Assembly (NCBI RefSeq): GCF_900547205.1
Contig: NZ_URFY01000035.1
Span: 1-51,097 of the forward strand
Length of the DNA: 51,097 nt
DNA from: an uncultured Bacteroides sp.
GTDB lineage: Bacteria; Bacteroidota; Bacteroidia; Bacteroidales; Bacteroidaceae
Direction of reading: 5' to 3'
Part shown: in pieces, positions 50,475 through 51,097 of the stretch
Layout of the letters: the number at the start of each line of letters is the position of its first letter
Numbering within the stretch: position 1 is the stretch's first letter
Translations under genes and position numbers: made by a program
The notes under the pieces: generated by a model
Told to the model about the DNA's origin: nothing
What the model saw: the letters and a program-made list of their open reading frames with translations, nothing else
Databases searched by the model: none

Positions 50475-50900
50475 ATGGCTGAAAATACTATAGAGCATTT
50501 AGGTATTGTGGAAAACATACAAGGTTCTCATCTTTCGGTGAAGATTGTCCAGACATCGGCCTGTGCGGGCTGTAGTGCCAAGGGACACTGTTCGTCGGCG
50601 GATAGTAAGGACAAGATTATAGATATAATCGATACTGCGGCATCCACCTATCGGGTGGGAGAGAAAGTGCTGATAGTCGGCGAAATGTCGATAGGCATGA
50701 TGGCGGTGGTATTGGCATTTGTACTACCTTTTGTACTTTTAATAGTAACCCTATTCCTTTTCATGGCATTGGTGGAGAACGAACTGTATGCAGCACTTCT
50801 TTCTCTAGCTCTCCTTGTGCCTTATTACTTCGTTTTGTGGCTCAATAAAACTCGACTAAAACAAAAATTCTCATTTACAATAAAACCAATAAATAACTAG
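50475..50900 (+). CDS. rseC: RseC-family SoxR-reducing system protein, 141 aa
   Basis: A small membrane protein that accompanies Rnf electron transport complexes. The N-terminal domain has HLGIVENIQGSHLSVKIVQTSACAGCSAKGHC with cysteine cluster CAGCSAKGHC. Two membrane helices follow (residues about 75-95 and 102-120) and a basic C-terminus. It precedes rnfB by six bases, the usual order in Bacteroides. Confidence 0.92.
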   Translation: MAENTIEHLGIVENIQGSHLSVKIVQTSACAGCSAKGHCSSADSKDKIIDIIDTAASTYRVGEKVLIVGEMSIGMMAVVLAFVLPFVLLIVTLFLFMALVENELYAALLSLALLVPYYFVLWLNKTRLKQKFSFTIKPINN

Positions 50901-50906
50901 AACATT

Positions 50907-51097
50907 ATGAATTTGATTCTGATTGCAGTGATTTCATTGGGAGCTATAGCGCTCGTTCTGGCTGCTATTCTTTATGTGGCTTCCAAGAAATTTGCCGTGT
51001 ATGAAGATCCGCGCATTGCCCAAGTGGGAGAAGTACTGCCTCAGGCCAATTGTGGCGGATGTGGCTACCCCGGTTGTAGTGGATTTGCCGACGCTTG
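50907..51097 (+). CDS. rnfB: RnfB, ion-translocating electron transport complex subunit B (5' part)
   Basis: Frame opens at the ATG at 50907 and continues past the window end. An N-terminal membrane helix (MNLILIAVISLGAIALVLAA) is followed by the four-cysteine [4Fe-4S] motif region (VLPQANCGGCGYPGCSGFADA), which identifies RnfB. It passes electrons from ferredoxin to the membrane Rnf complex. About 63 of roughly 280-320 residues are visible. Confidence 0.93.
   Translation, partial: MNLILIAVISLGAIALVLAAILYVASKKFAVYEDPRIAQVGEVLPQANCGGCGYPGCSGFADA

Noticed and set aside
1..51097. tRNA, rRNA, tmRNA or riboswitch genes
   Set aside because: I looked in the gaps between genes and saw no cloverleaf with a TTCGA arm, no rRNA sequence and no known riboswitch core.

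Overview
The window comes from a gut Bacteroides-type genome (Bacteroidota). The evidence is the Bacteroidales promoter -7 box TAnnTTTG upstream of many genes, the order bamD - omega subunit - DUF4293, an UpxY-type antiterminator remnant, DUF3078 and DUF3987 proteins, SusD-free but Bacteroides-typical lipoprotein and signal peptides, and the RseC-RnfB junction at the right end. No rRNA or tRNA gene was seen.

Bases 1-8613 are an accessory island read on the minus strand. A tyrosine recombinase (7507-8613) and an IS91-like HUH transposase (6163-7395) lie upstream of an AT-rich array of ten small unrelated genes (1-5829), one of them cut by the window edge. A short attC-like hairpin site lies between every two genes (ten sites, E1-E10). 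This layout matches the recombinase-associated acquired interbacterial defence (rAID) arrays known from gut Bacteroidales, which store orphan immunity genes. Recognisable folds (YwqG/DUF1963-like, DMP19/DUF4375-like, leucine-rich repeats, HEAT-like helices, a zinc ribbon) fit immunity proteins, but no function is proven. The strongest observation is that the first 8-11 bases of each cassette are the reverse complement of the bases at its other end, as expected of integron-like cassettes, with one break in the series.

Bases 8850-13675 hold a TetR-like regulator, a 0.5 kb C-rich non-coding segment with a perfect 20-bp palindrome, an HU-like protein, a VirE/DUF3987 primase-helicase-like protein and a small HTH protein. 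A 29-bp block of three 9-mers occurs twice here in opposite orientation. Next come a GDP-mannose pyrophosphorylase and an AraC regulator divergent from a complete ABC-2 efflux operon (outer membrane factor, HlyD lipoprotein, double NBD, two permeases; 15994-21939).

Bases 21961-23673 are unusual: an AlaX editing-domain gene interrupted near its start by a unit carrying a GxxExxY gene, and two identical 89-bp small-RNA-like transcription units flanking a monooxygenase gene.

From 23797 onward the genes are mostly housekeeping: uvrB, phenylacetate-CoA ligase with an ACT protein, the bamD-rpoZ-DUF4293 operon, a LysM/receptor-like protein with a small porin, uvrA, ybaK, a POT peptide transporter, GNAT, PadR-PspC, a metallo-hydrolase, an S9 peptidase, MATE, yidC, pyrG and DUF3078. 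A decayed UpxY/NusG-like antiterminator (49884-50224) follows, then rseC and the start of rnfB.
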